Shown here in pieces: positions 54,530 to 63,167 of a stretch of 64,000 nt of DNA. The stretch lies in assembly GCF_024171895.1 (NCBI RefSeq), contig NZ_JAMTCQ010000008.1, positions 372,001 to 436,000 of the forward strand, in the 5' to 3' direction. The stretch comes from Prauserella halophila. Its GTDB lineage: Bacteria > Actinomycetota > Actinomycetes > Mycobacteriales > Pseudonocardiaceae. Position 1 is the stretch's first letter. Every line of letters starts with the position of its first letter. The notes below the pieces were generated by a model. The model had not been told where the DNA came from. It saw only the letters and a program-made list of their open reading frames with translations, and searched no databases. The position numbers were made by a program, and so were the translations under genes.

Positions 54530-55027
54530 GCGCGCAGCGGCACCTACTCGAGCCGGCCGGTCACGGCGGGCTTGCCGGCCGGAACGGAAAACGTCGCCGC
54601 GCCACGGCATTCCTGGTTTCTCGTGCATCGCAGTCGAGGTCACGGCGGCACGGGTCGACGACAAACGCATCGACCCGGACACCGGCACGCAAGCGGTTGC
54701 CGTCGGCGGTGCCCCGCCACCGAGGGCACACAGGTCACCCACGATCACCGAGGATTTGAACGCCCGTCCGCGAGTGTCTCTCCACAGCGCACAGCCTTCA
54801 CGTTTCCCGGCCACAGTGCCGATCCTCCGGGCGCACGGCCTCGCTCACCGTCCTCATATCCTTGACTTCCTCTTCTGTTGACATTCTCAACGATTGCTGT
54901 TTTTCTGTGATCTACAACATGGACGGTGTCCGAAGCGAGGCGCCGACGCGACGACACGAGCCCGACACCACGCCGGTCCACGCCGTCGCCATCGGACCGT
55001 TCGCGACGTCCCGAGGAGAGGAGGACC
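54530..55027. other. Intergenic region before the catabolic cluster
   Basis: This 498-bp space contains a MarR-like operator and the cluster promoter at 54862-54906. The first 330 bp show no gene or structure I recognise. Confidence 0.5.
54877..54891 (+). promoter_or_regulatory. MarR-like operator of the acyl-CoA dehydrogenase operon
   Basis: GTTGA-N5-TCAAC overlaps a TTGACA -35 box (54878-54883). The 14-mer TTGACATTCTCAAC differs at two positions from the site in the marR/SDR region (59194-59207), so both probably bind the local MarR protein. Confidence 0.6.
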
Positions 55028-56194
55028 ATGCATCCGGCCGCTCTACCCAGAACCATCTTCGACTCCGATCACGAACTGTTCCGGACCACCGCCCGTACGT
55101 TCGCCGAGCGTGAGGTCGCCCCGCACCTGGACACGTGGACCCGTCAGGGTCACGTCGACCGCGAGCTCTACCGCCGCGCCGGCGAACTCGGCCTACTGGG
55201 AATCGCCGCCGAGGACAAGCACAACGGCGGAGGTATCGACGACTTCCGGTTCCACGCCGTGCTCATCGAGGAGCTCTGCCGGGTGGGCGCCACTGTGGTG
55301 ACCATGAACCTCAGCGGTTTCAACGACCTCGTCGCCCCCTACCTGATCTCGCTGGCCGACGACGAGCAGAAGCGGCGCTGGCTGGCTCCGCTGTGCAGCG
55401 GCGACCTCATCGGCGCACTGGCGATGACCGAACCCGGCGCGGGCAGCGACCTGGCTGCTCTGACCACCACGGCCATACCCGACGGCGACGAGCTGGTGCT
55501 CAACGGGACCAAGACCTTCATCAGCACCGGCACGACGGCGGACGTCTTCCTCGTCGTGGCCCGCACGGATCCCGCGGCCGGACGGAAGGGTTTCAGCATC
55601 GTGCTGGTCGAGGCCGATACTCCGGGGTTCGCCCGCACCGGCCCGTTGCACAAGGTCGGCCTGTCCGCTCAGGACACCGCAGAACTGACCTTCGATCACG
55701 CCCGAGTACCGCGGGCCAACATCCTCGGCAACGAGAACGACGGTTTCGGCTACCTGCGGGGCAATCTGCCGCAGGAGCGGCTCAGCGTCGCGGTCACGGC
55801 GATGGCGGCGATGCGGCGCACGTTCGAGCAGGCCCTGGACCACACTCGCGACCGCACCGCCTTCGGCACCCGGATCGCCGACTTCCAGGCCAATCGCTTC
55901 TACCTCGCCGAACTGGCCACCGACATCGAGATCGCACAGACCTTCGTCGACCGGTGCGTTCTCGACGCCGCCCACGGATGGCTCGACGAGGTCACCGCCG
56001 CGATGGCCAAGTGGTGGGTGACCGAACTGCAGCAGAAGGTCGTCAATCGCTGTCTGCAATTGCACGGCGGCTACGGATTCATGACCGAATACGACGTCGC
56101 CAAGGATTACCTGGACTGCCGCGGCAGCACGTTGTACGCGGGCACGACCGAGGTCATGAAGGAAATCATCGGGCGGAAATTGACCCGGCAATGA
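55028..56194 (+). CDS. Acyl-CoA dehydrogenase
   Basis: This 388-residue FAD enzyme introduces a trans-2 double bond into an acyl-CoA and passes electrons to ETF. Visible are ALAMTEPGAGSDLAAL, FISTGTTADVFLVV, LPQERLSVAV, DRTAFGTRIADFQ and the C-terminal YAGTTEVMKEIIGRKL. The glutamate of the short-chain type (YEGT) is Ala here, so the catalytic base must lie elsewhere, as in the LCAD group; I could not assign it. The ATG follows a strong GAGGAGG. First gene of the + strand catabolic cluster. Confidence 0.93.
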   Translation: MHPAALPRTIFDSDHELFRTTARTFAEREVAPHLDTWTRQGHVDRELYRRAGELGLLGIAAEDKHNGGGIDDFRFHAVLIEELCRVGATVVTMNLSGFNDLVAPYLISLADDEQKRRWLAPLCSGDLIGALAMTEPGAGSDLAALTTTAIPDGDELVLNGTKTFISTGTTADVFLVVARTDPAAGRKGFSIVLVEADTPGFARTGPLHKVGLSAQDTAELTFDHARVPRANILGNENDGFGYLRGNLPQERLSVAVTAMAAMRRTFEQALDHTRDRTAFGTRIADFQANRFYLAELATDIEIAQTFVDRCVLDAAHGWLDEVTAAMAKWWVTELQQKVVNRCLQLHGGYGFMTEYDVAKDYLDCRGSTLYAGTTEVMKEIIGRKLTRQ

Positions 56195-56222
56195 TCCGCA
56201 TTCCCCGCAAGGAGAACCGAGC

Positions 56223-57746
56223 ATGCGCAACGAAGGTGTGGGGTCCTGGCCCTACCGCAGGGTCCGACTGGCTCCCGACAAGACCGCGATCACGTTCCGC
56301 GAACAGAGCCTGACCTACGCTCAGCTCGACGAGCGGGTGACGCGCCTCGCCCGTGCCCTACGCGAACTCGGGGTCGGCAAGGGGGATCGGGTGGCGCTGC
56401 TGAGCAGGAATCATCCGTCCTACCTCGAGGCACTGTTCGCTTCGGGACTACTGGGGGCGATTTTCGTCCCACTCAACGCGCGCCTTTCCACGCCCGAACT
56501 CGCCTATTCGCTCGAAGACGCCGGAGTGTCGGTACTGATCCACTCCGCCGAGCTGACCGAAGTCGGCATCACCGCCGCCGAGCAGGCCGCCACACGGCAA
56601 CGCGTCGTCGTGGACGGTGCCCCCGACAGCGACGCGGTCGGCTACGAGGACATCATCGCCCGCGCCGGCACCGACCGCCTCGCCGAGGTGGTCTCGCACA
56701 ACGATCCCTGCTTCATCATGTACACCTCGGGCACCACCGGGCGCCCCAAGGGCGTGGTGCTCACCCACGGCAACATCGTGTTCTCGGTGATGAACGCGGT
56801 CGTCGACCTGGACCTGCTCAGCGACGAGGTCTCGCTGGTGTGCGCGCCACTGTTCCACACCGCGGCACTGGATTTCGTCGCGCTGCCCACCCTGCTCAAG
56901 GGCGGGCTCGTGTGCATCGAGGAAGGGTTCGACCCGCAGCAGGTGCTGCAGGCGATCGAACGTGCGGGCGTGACCTACACGTTCGGCGCACCCACCATGT
57001 GCGACGACCTCAGCCAGCACCCGGACTGGAGCTCGACGGACCTGTCCTCGATCCGACGCATGATCGTCGCCGCCGCGCCGGTACCGCCGCGGACCCTGCA
57101 CGCTTATGCCGAGCGCGGTGTCAAGCTCTGTCAAGGCTACGGCCTGACCGAGACCGGCCCCGGCGCGCTGATCCTCACCCCCGACAACGTCGAGCGGAAG
57201 CTGGGCACCACCGGGGTCCCCCACTTCTTCACCGACGTCACCCTGGCCGGCCCCTCGGACGAACCGGTCGAGCCGGGCCAGCGCGGCGAAATCCGAATCT
57301 GCGGGCCCAACGTCACGAGCGGGTACTGGAATCGCCCGGAAGCCACGTCCGACGCCTTCGACGAACAGGGACGGTTCCGTTCCGGTGATGTCGGGGTGGC
57401 CGACCAGGACGGTTTCGTGGCCGTGGTCGACCGACTGAAAGACATGATCATCTCCGGTGGGGAGAACATCTACCCCGCCGAGGTGGAAGCCGCACTGCTG
57501 GACCTGCCCGGCGTGGCCGCGTGTGCGGTCTTCGGCGTACCCCACGAGAAGTGGGGCGAGGTCGGCCGCGCCGCCGTAACCCTCGAAAAAGGATCCGAAC
57601 TGTCCGAACAGGACATGACCGAGTTCCTGCTCGAACGACTGGCCAAGTACAAGGTCCCGAAATCGTTCCTCTTTCTCGACGAGATCCCACGCAACGCCAG
57701 CGGGAAGATCCGCAAGAACGAACTCCGCGAGCACTACGCGGGCTGA
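56223..57746 (+). CDS. Acyl/aryl-CoA ligase (AMP-binding)
   Basis: This 507-residue enzyme activates a carboxylic acid via an acyl-AMP to its CoA ester. The P-loop YTSGTTGRPKGVV, YGLTETGPG, the hinge DRLKDMIISGGENIYP and the catalytic lysine in NASGKIRKNEL are present. Substrate (fatty or aromatic) is unknown. It lies 28 bp after the dehydrogenase gene with AAGGAG, in one transcript. Confidence 0.93.
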   Translation: MRNEGVGSWPYRRVRLAPDKTAITFREQSLTYAQLDERVTRLARALRELGVGKGDRVALLSRNHPSYLEALFASGLLGAIFVPLNARLSTPELAYSLEDAGVSVLIHSAELTEVGITAAEQAATRQRVVVDGAPDSDAVGYEDIIARAGTDRLAEVVSHNDPCFIMYTSGTTGRPKGVVLTHGNIVFSVMNAVVDLDLLSDEVSLVCAPLFHTAALDFVALPTLLKGGLVCIEEGFDPQQVLQAIERAGVTYTFGAPTMCDDLSQHPDWSSTDLSSIRRMIVAAAPVPPRTLHAYAERGVKLCQGYGLTETGPGALILTPDNVERKLGTTGVPHFFTDVTLAGPSDEPVEPGQRGEIRICGPNVTSGYWNRPEATSDAFDEQGRFRSGDVGVADQDGFVAVVDRLKDMIISGGENIYPAEVEAALLDLPGVAACAVFGVPHEKWGEVGRAAVTLEKGSELSEQDMTEFLLERLAKYKVPKSFLFLDEIPRNASGKIRKNELREHYAG

Positions 57747-57868
57747 CCCGCCGCACCGGCCCTTCCGGTGGCGTTCCCATTTCTCCTGAGAATTCGCATG
57801 ACATCGGGCGGACATTCGCCGCCCACTCCGCCCTGCCCGAAAAAAACCGCCTCCCGATCAGGAATCCC

Positions 57869-58591
57869 ATGATGGTTACCGATGTCGCCGCGGCCATGCC
57901 GGCCGCGCAACGCAAAAGAGAGATCCGCAGGGTCGTCCTCGCCAGTTACCTCGGCAGCACGAGTACTACGATTTCCTGCTCCACACCACTGCCGCAGCCC
58001 TGGTGTTCGGGCCGGTCTTCTTCACCAATCTCGCCCCGCTGGCGGCCACGATCGCCTCCTTCGGCACTTTCGCAGCCGGCTACCTCGCGCGTCCCCTCGG
58101 CGGGGCAGTACTGGGAGATTTCGGGGACCTGCTCGGGCGCAAACGGATGCTGGTCGTGTCCGTGAGCATCATGGGCGTGGCCTCCTTCCCCATCGGCCTC
58201 ATCCCGCCTGCTGGCGGCCATAGGATCCTGGGGAGCGGTCATTCCGGTGCAGCTGCGGATCCGTCAGGGCATCGCCGTGGGCGGCGAATGGGGCGGTGCC
58301 GCACTGATGTCACTGGAACACGCGAACAAGAAGCGGCGTGGATTCGCCGCCTCCATCCCCGAACAGTTCGGCACCACGGCCCGCTACACGGGCGTGTCCC
58401 CGGGCTACCAGCTCGCGAGGCTGCTCGGTGCCGGCCTGACCCCGATGATCCTCACGTCGCTGTACGTCGCCAGTGGGCGCGACATCATGTCGGTGGTGTG
58501 GTTCCTGGCGGCGGTGGGACCGATCAGCGTGGTGGCCATCCTGCTCACTCGCGAGAGCCAGGACAACGAGCTCACCCAGGACACCTTCTGA
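57869..58591 (+). pseudogene. Decayed MHS-family transporter
   Basis: Three frames carry consecutive pieces of a metabolite:H+ symporter. Frame one holds RKREIRRVVLASYLGST-like start residues to about 57960. Frame two continues with EYYDFLLHTTAAALVFGPVF through GRKRMLVVSVSIMGVASFPIG. Frame three from about 58205 has QGIAVGGEWGGAALM. The last frame joins an early motif (RRGFAASIPEQ) directly to a C-terminal one (ARYTGVSPGYQLA), so some 180-190 codons are missing. Two frameshifts and an internal deletion make it non-functional. It was probably the substrate importer of the cluster. Confidence 0.85.
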
Positions 58592-58665
58592 GGAAGGAAC
58601 GTTCACCATCGCGGGCTCGTCCGTGCAGCGGTGCCAGTGGCCGGTGCCACCGGCACCACCCCGCT

Positions 58666-59145
58666 TCAGTTCCCGTGCCCGCCGAGAGCGACGGCTTCCC
58701 GATCGTCGAGGTCCGACTCGGGGAACGCGATCCGCCGCAGCATGTAACGCAGATGATCGAGGTCCTGCGGGGAAACACCCTCGAAATGGCCGTCCGATGC
58801 CGCGGCGACCCGCTCCCGCGCCTGTCGGCAAACCTGGTGGCCGGCTTCGGTGATCGCGATCAGCTTGTTACGCCGGTCGGTGGGATCGGGGGCACGGGTG
58901 ACCAGATCGCGTTTCTCCAGATCGTCGACCAGAGCCACGATCTGGCTCGGGTCCAGCCCCATGGTTGCAGCCAGACGCCGCTGCGTTACCCCATCACCGT
59001 CCTCGTCCACGAGGTCCAGCACCGAGTAGGAGCGGACCCGCAGGCCCAACGGGGCGAGTGCCTCACTGGCGGACCGGGCCAGCACCCCACTGGCGCGGGA
59101 CAACAGGAAACCGAGGTCTTCGGTCAGCGGGTGATTCGCATGCAT
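58666..59145 (-). CDS. MarR-family regulator of the catabolic cluster
   Basis: This 159-residue winged-helix protein has RSYSVLDLVDEDGDGVTQRRLA, GLDPSQIVALVDDLEKRDLV (recognition helix) and the wing RAPDPTDRRNKLIAIT. It is divergent from the SDR gene and probably represses both its own promoter and the operons on either side. Its inducer is likely the CoA ester made by the ligase, as for other MarR proteins of aromatic catabolism; inference. Confidence 0.88.
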   Translation of the reverse strand: MHANHPLTEDLGFLLSRASGVLARSASEALAPLGLRVRSYSVLDLVDEDGDGVTQRRLAATMGLDPSQIVALVDDLEKRDLVTRAPDPTDRRNKLIAITEAGHQVCRQARERVAAASDGHFEGVSPQDLDHLRYMLRRIAFPESDLDDREAVALGGHGN

Positions 59146-59184
59146 CGGAGGTCCTCTCGTTCGTACTGCGAACACTGTACCATC

Positions 59185-59218
59185 CATCAACAATTGACAT
59201 CATCAACTGTAGTTGATG
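59185..59218. promoter_or_regulatory. MarR-like operators in the marR/SDR region
   Basis: A perfect dyad CATCAAC-TGTA-GTTGATG (59201-59218) is preceded by CATCAAC (59185-59191) and overlaps TTGACATCATCAAC (59194-59207). The latter contains a TTGACA -35 box and matches the site at 54878-54891 in 12 of 14 bases. Confidence 0.65.
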
Positions 59219-59259
59219 TCATTTATCGAACACGCGGACACGAGCAGTCGGGAGTTCCC

Positions 59260-60171
59260 ATGGACCTCAGCAACAAAGTCGCGATCGTCACCGGCAGTGG
59301 CCAGGGGCTCGGCCTGGCCTACGCGCAGCAGCTGGCCCGCTGTGGCGCCTCGGTGGTGGTCAACGACATCAACGCCGAGACCGCCCAGGCCGCCGTCGCC
59401 TCGATCAGCGCCGAAGGCGGCAAGGCCCACGCCGTCGCCGGCGTCGTGGGCAGCGCCGAAACCGCCCAGGCCCTGGTGGACGGCGCGGTCGAGGCGTTCG
59501 GACGGCTCGACATCCTCGTGACCAACGCCGGCATCCTGCGCGACAAGGTCGTGTGGAAGATGAGCGACGAGGACTTCGACCAGGTCCTCGACGTCCACAT
59601 GCGAGGGACCTTCACCTGCGTACGTGCCGCGGTGATCAGGATGCGAGAACAGGGCGAGGGTGGCCGCATCATCTGCATCGGCTCACCGGCCGGCCAACGC
59701 GGCAACTTCGGGCAGACCAACTACTCCGGCGCCAAGGCCGGCATCGTGGGCATGGTTCGCACCTGGGCGATGGAACTCCGGCGCGCGGACATCACCGCCA
59801 ACGCGGTCGTGCCGGTCGCGGCCACCGCGATGACCGAAACCGTGCCGTTCCTCAAGCCCTACGTCGAGGCGATGCGGGGTGGCGAGGAACTGCCCGCCTT
59901 CGCCCGACGCGAACTCGGCTTCGGCGGCCCACAGGACGCGACCGGCATCGTGGCCTACCTCGCCGGCGACGAGGCCGCCGAGATCACCGGACAGGCCGTG
60001 GCTGTCGGTGGGGATCGCCTGGCGCTGTGGTCGCACCCGGACATGACCGTCACCGCCTACCACGACGGCGGCTGGGACCCCGACGCGATCGCCGCGGAAT
60101 GGCCGACCACCTTCGCCGAGCACCTCGAATCCGTCGGCGAGAAGCTCCCCGAGGAGGCGACAACACGATGA
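59260..60171 (+). CDS. SDR, probable 3-hydroxyacyl-CoA dehydrogenase
   Basis: This 303-residue short-chain dehydrogenase has the cofactor loop VTGSGQGLGLAYA, TNAGIL, the catalytic serine region CIGSPAGQRG and the tyrosine/lysine pair in TNYSGAKAG. Residues 1-220 resemble the dehydrogenase part of multifunctional MFE-2 enzymes, which act after a MaoC-type hydratase; such a hydratase is encoded in the same operon. A 70-residue C-terminal extension follows. The ATG at 59260 is chosen; the open frame reaches back through the pseudogene by chance. Confidence 0.88.
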   Translation: MDLSNKVAIVTGSGQGLGLAYAQQLARCGASVVVNDINAETAQAAVASISAEGGKAHAVAGVVGSAETAQALVDGAVEAFGRLDILVTNAGILRDKVVWKMSDEDFDQVLDVHMRGTFTCVRAAVIRMREQGEGGRIICIGSPAGQRGNFGQTNYSGAKAGIVGMVRTWAMELRRADITANAVVPVAATAMTETVPFLKPYVEAMRGGEELPAFARRELGFGGPQDATGIVAYLAGDEAAEITGQAVAVGGDRLALWSHPDMTVTAYHDGGWDPDAIAAEWPTTFAEHLESVGEKLPEEATTR

Positions 60172-61055
60172 GCCGCTACAGCTACGGCATCGACGTCGAA
60201 GCCATCACCGCGCTCGACGTCCACACCCACGTCGAGATCGACGGCTGCGGACACAAATCCCTGGACGACGACCTGATCGCGGCCTCGGAGAAATACTTCA
60301 AGTCCGGCCAGGAACGCACCCCCGGGATCGAATCCATGGCCGAGTACTACCGCGAGCGCAACATGGCCGCGATCGTGTTCACCGTCGACGCCGGCTCCGC
60401 CACCGGCCACCCGGTCAACTCCGTCGAGGAGATCGCCGAGAAGGCGGCCCGGCACAACGATGTGCTCATCCCGTTCGGCTCCGTCGATCCCTGGCAGGGC
60501 AGAACCGCCGTCAACCGGATACGCACGTTGGTCGACGAGTACGGGGTCAAGGGATTCAAGTTCCACCCCAGCTTGCAGGGATTCGAACCCAACAACCGCG
60601 ACTTCTACCCGCTCTACGAGGCGCTCACCGAGTGCGGTGTGCCCGCCCTGTTCCACACGGGGCAGACCGGCATCGGTGCCGGCCTGCCCGGCGGGCACGG
60701 CATCAAACTGCGCTATTCCGACCCGATGCTGCTCGACGACGTCGCGGCCGACTTTCCCGAGCTGACCATCATCATGGCCCACCCCTCGGTGCCCTGGCAG
60801 GACGCCGCCATCTCCAGCGCCTCGCACAAACCCAACGTGTACATCGACCTGTCCGGCTGGTCACCGAAGTACTTCCCGCCGCAGCTGGTGCAGGCCGCCA
60901 ACTCGATTCTGCGGCACAAGGTCCTGTTCGGCTCGGACTTTCCCGTCATCCAACCCGACCGCTGGATGCGCGACTTCGACAAGCTGGAGATCCGCGACGA
61001 AGTCCGCCCGCTGATCTTCAAGGACAACGCGCTGAAGATCCTGGGCCTGCTGTAG
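60168..61055 (+). CDS. Amidohydrolase-2 family enzyme
   Basis: This 295-residue TIM-barrel metal enzyme has the HxH in LDVHTHVEID, FHPSLQGFEPNN, the metal-binding HTGQTG, MAHPSVPW and the catalytic aspartate in FGSDFPV. The family includes decarboxylases (such as gamma-resorcylate and ACMSD types) and lactone or amide hydrolases. The operon context suggests decarboxylation or ring-product hydrolysis. Its ATG overlaps the SDR stop (ATGA). Confidence 0.87.
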   Translation: MSRYSYGIDVEAITALDVHTHVEIDGCGHKSLDDDLIAASEKYFKSGQERTPGIESMAEYYRERNMAAIVFTVDAGSATGHPVNSVEEIAEKAARHNDVLIPFGSVDPWQGRTAVNRIRTLVDEYGVKGFKFHPSLQGFEPNNRDFYPLYEALTECGVPALFHTGQTGIGAGLPGGHGIKLRYSDPMLLDDVAADFPELTIIMAHPSVPWQDAAISSASHKPNVYIDLSGWSPKYFPPQLVQAANSILRHKVLFGSDFPVIQPDRWMRDFDKLEIRDEVRPLIFKDNALKILGLL

Positions 61056-61098
61056 CGCAACCGTCCCGTCTTTTCATCCCCTCACACAAGGAGGAACC

Positions 61099-61581
61099 GT
61101 GTCCGTCGACGCCGCCACGACCACCACGACCGTGGAGACCCTCGCCGATCTCCGGGCATTCGAAGGCAGGCCGCTGGGAACCAGTTCCTGGCTGCCCATC
61201 GAACAGCAGCGCATCAACACCTTTGCCGACGCCACCGACGACCACCAGTGGATCCACACCGACCCCGAACGCGCCGAGGCCGAAAGCCCGTTCGGTGGTC
61301 CCATCGCCCACGGCTACCTCACCCTGTCGCTGATCATTCCCATGTGGGAGGAAGTTCTCACCGTCAACAGCGTGAGCACGAAGGTCAACTACGGTCTCAA
61401 CAAGGTCCGATTCGTCAACCCCGTGCCCGCGGGCGGTCGGGTGCGCCTGAACGCCACCCTCGGTAAGTACGAGGACCTGCCGAAGGGCGGTGTCCAGCTC
61501 ACCGTCGACGCGGCCATCGAACTCGAAGGCAGCGAGCGCCCCGCCTGCGCAGTGGAAGCCATCTACCGCATGTTCGAGTGA
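61099..61581 (+). CDS. MaoC-like enoyl-CoA hydratase
   Basis: This 160-residue single hot-dog protein has the hydratase-2 motif ADATDDHQWIHTDPERA near residues 48-64, followed by GPIAHGYLTLSL. It would hydrate a trans-2-enoyl-CoA to the R-3-hydroxyacyl-CoA, matching the preceding dehydrogenase. The GTG has GGAGGAA upstream. Last gene of the cluster. Confidence 0.92.
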   Translation: MSVDAATTTTTVETLADLRAFEGRPLGTSSWLPIEQQRINTFADATDDHQWIHTDPERAEAESPFGGPIAHGYLTLSLIIPMWEEVLTVNSVSTKVNYGLNKVRFVNPVPAGGRVRLNATLGKYEDLPKGGVQLTVDAAIELEGSERPACAVEAIYRMFE

Positions 61582-61599
61582 GACCCGTGAAATTCAGGG

Positions 61600-61960
61600 G
61601 CAGGGATCGCGGTGCCGAGCCGGGCTCGGCATGGATCGGTTGCCTTCGGGCCACGAGGCGGGCCATCCGGCCAGCTCTCCAGCGCCCGGAGCACGGCTTC
61701 CGGCACCGCGTCCTCGGCCGAGGAGAAAACCGCGCCGCGCCGGACCAGCACCCCGGTCACCGTGGAACCAGCTCCCGCAGCAACGACGTGTCCATGCGGT
61801 CACTCGGCGGTCTCGGCGAACGGACCGTCGGTCACCGGTGGCGTCCTGCGCCGTCGTAGCGCACGAACGTGCCCTCCGGCGCCAGCGCCTGGGCGTCGAC
61901 GACCTCTTCGTCGTGGCGGCCCTTCGTCAACGCGTGTGCCCCTGGGACGGAGCCGGCATC
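61600..61960 (-). pseudogene. Fossil of a YCII protein / ECF sigma gene pair
   Basis: Read on the minus strand, the first part encodes DAQALAPEGTFVRYDG and, after a frame change, PVTDGPFAETAE, the DGPF hallmark of YCII proteins. Immediately after, MDTSLLRELVP and, in another frame, GVLVRRGA and EDAVPEAVLRALESWPDGPP follow the N-terminus of SigJ/ECF-type sigma factors. The coding then stops. Frameshifts and truncation show decay. YCII-ECF pairs are common, so this is a relic of one; it is separate from the intact ECF41 gene. Confidence 0.7.
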
Positions 61961-62030
61961 TCATTCTCGACACCGCGGCCACATTCTTCGGATTTTCTTC
62001 CCGCAGGGTTTCCGGCGCGGGCCGGACCGC

Positions 62031-62942
62031 TCAGCGAGTCAGGACCGTCTCGCCGGAGATGCGGGACAGCTTCTCGGGATTACGCACCCCGTACAGTCCG
62101 GTGACCAGGCCGTCGTCGATACGCAGGGCCACGACGGTGTCGACCTCGTCGCCGCGCCGCAGCACCAGTGCAGGGTGGCCGTTGACGCGCGCCGGGGCGA
62201 GCGTGCCGATCTCGGGTAGGTGCCACAGGCCGGACGCCAACAGCCTGCCCACCTTGGCCGCACCCACGACGGGCTTCGGCGCGGCCTGCGCCAGTCCGCC
62301 GCCGTCGCCGATGAGCACGACGTCGGGAGCCAGGACGTCGAACAGGCCCTGCAGGTCGCCCGTGTCGACCGCGCGGCGGAACGCCTCGAGCGCCCGCTGC
62401 GCCTCGTCCGAGGCGGCCGCACTCCGCGGCCTGCGCGCGCTCACGTGCCCGCGCGCCCGGTGGGCGAGCTGCCGAACCGCCGCCGGACTCTTGCCGACCG
62501 CCTCGGCGATCTCCTCGTAGCCGACGGCGAACACCTCCCGCAGCACGAACACGGCCCGTTCGGTCGGCGACAGCGTCTCCAGCACCAGCAGCATCGCCAT
62601 CGACACGCTCTCGGCCAGCTCCACGTCCTCGGCCACGTCGGCCGCCGTGGCCAGCGGTTCGGGCAGCCACGCACCGACGTAGGACTCCTTGCGCCTGCCG
62701 AGCGTGCGCATCCGCGTGAGCGCCAGCCGGGTCGTGATCCGCACCAGGTACGCCCGCCGGTCACGTACCCGCGCCAGGTCGACGCCCGTCCACTTCAGCC
62801 ACGTCTCCTGCAGGACGTCCTCGGCGTCGGCCGCCGAGCCGAGCATCTCGTAGGCGACCGTGAACAGCAGATTCCGGTGCGCCACGAACACCTCGGTGGC
62901 CGTGTCGGCGTCCCGCGCGGACGCATGTGGCGTGGCAGTCAT
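62031..62942 (-). CDS. ECF41-group sigma factor
   Basis: This 303-residue sigma factor has region 2 (VFVAHRNLLFTVAYEMLGSAADAEDVLQ), the linker AWLPEPL, region 4 (LSPTERAVFVLREVF, YEEIAEAVGKSPAAVRQL) and a C-terminal SnoaL-like domain. The ECF41 marks DGGG (GDGGGLAQAA) and NPEKLSRI are present; this domain acts as a built-in anti-sigma switch in the group. No separate anti-sigma gene is needed. Its own promoter and that of the divergent decarboxylase both fit the ECF41 consensus. Confidence 0.93.
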   Translation of the reverse strand: MTATPHASARDADTATEVFVAHRNLLFTVAYEMLGSAADAEDVLQETWLKWTGVDLARVRDRRAYLVRITTRLALTRMRTLGRRKESYVGAWLPEPLATAADVAEDVELAESVSMAMLLVLETLSPTERAVFVLREVFAVGYEEIAEAVGKSPAAVRQLAHRARGHVSARRPRSAAASDEAQRALEAFRRAVDTGDLQGLFDVLAPDVVLIGDGGGLAQAAPKPVVGAAKVGRLLASGLWHLPEIGTLAPARVNGHPALVLRRGDEVDTVVALRIDDGLVTGLYGVRNPEKLSRISGETVLTR

Positions 62943-62971
62943 GGGTCTCCCTTCGGCGGTGACACCCCTAC

Positions 62972-62998
62972 GACGCCGTCGACCGCCGAGTTGTGACG
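62972..62998 (-). promoter_or_regulatory. ECF41-type promoter of the sigma gene
   Basis: In the minus direction CGTCACA, a 16-bp spacer and CGTC. It differs at one base from TGTCACA-N16-CGTC and ends 30 bp before the sigma ATG. It predicts autoregulation. Confidence 0.6.
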
Positions 62999-63077
62999 GC
63001 CCCGGGGCACCGATCGGCCACGACCGCGCATCCCGACGGCATCCCGGGTGGAACCGGCACGCGACAACGGCCGCGGT

Positions 63078-63104
63078 TGTCACACGTCGCGCGCCGTCGG
63101 CGTC
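63078..63104 (+). promoter_or_regulatory. ECF41-type promoter of the decarboxylase gene
   Basis: TGTCACA (63078-63084), a 16-bp spacer and CGTC (63101-63104) match the ECF41 consensus fully, 64 bp upstream of the carboxymuconolactone-decarboxylase-like ATG. Confidence 0.8.
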
Positions 63105-63167
63105 TTCTGCTCGTCCCACGACAACGCGTTACAGCGACGTCCCACGACAACGAGGAGGACCATCGCT

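Noticed and set aside
58003-60171. One 722-residue gene fusing a transporter and an SDR
   Set aside because: The frame links the pseudogene to the SDR only by chance, through antisense marR sequence and across the operator region. The SDR has its own start at 59260.
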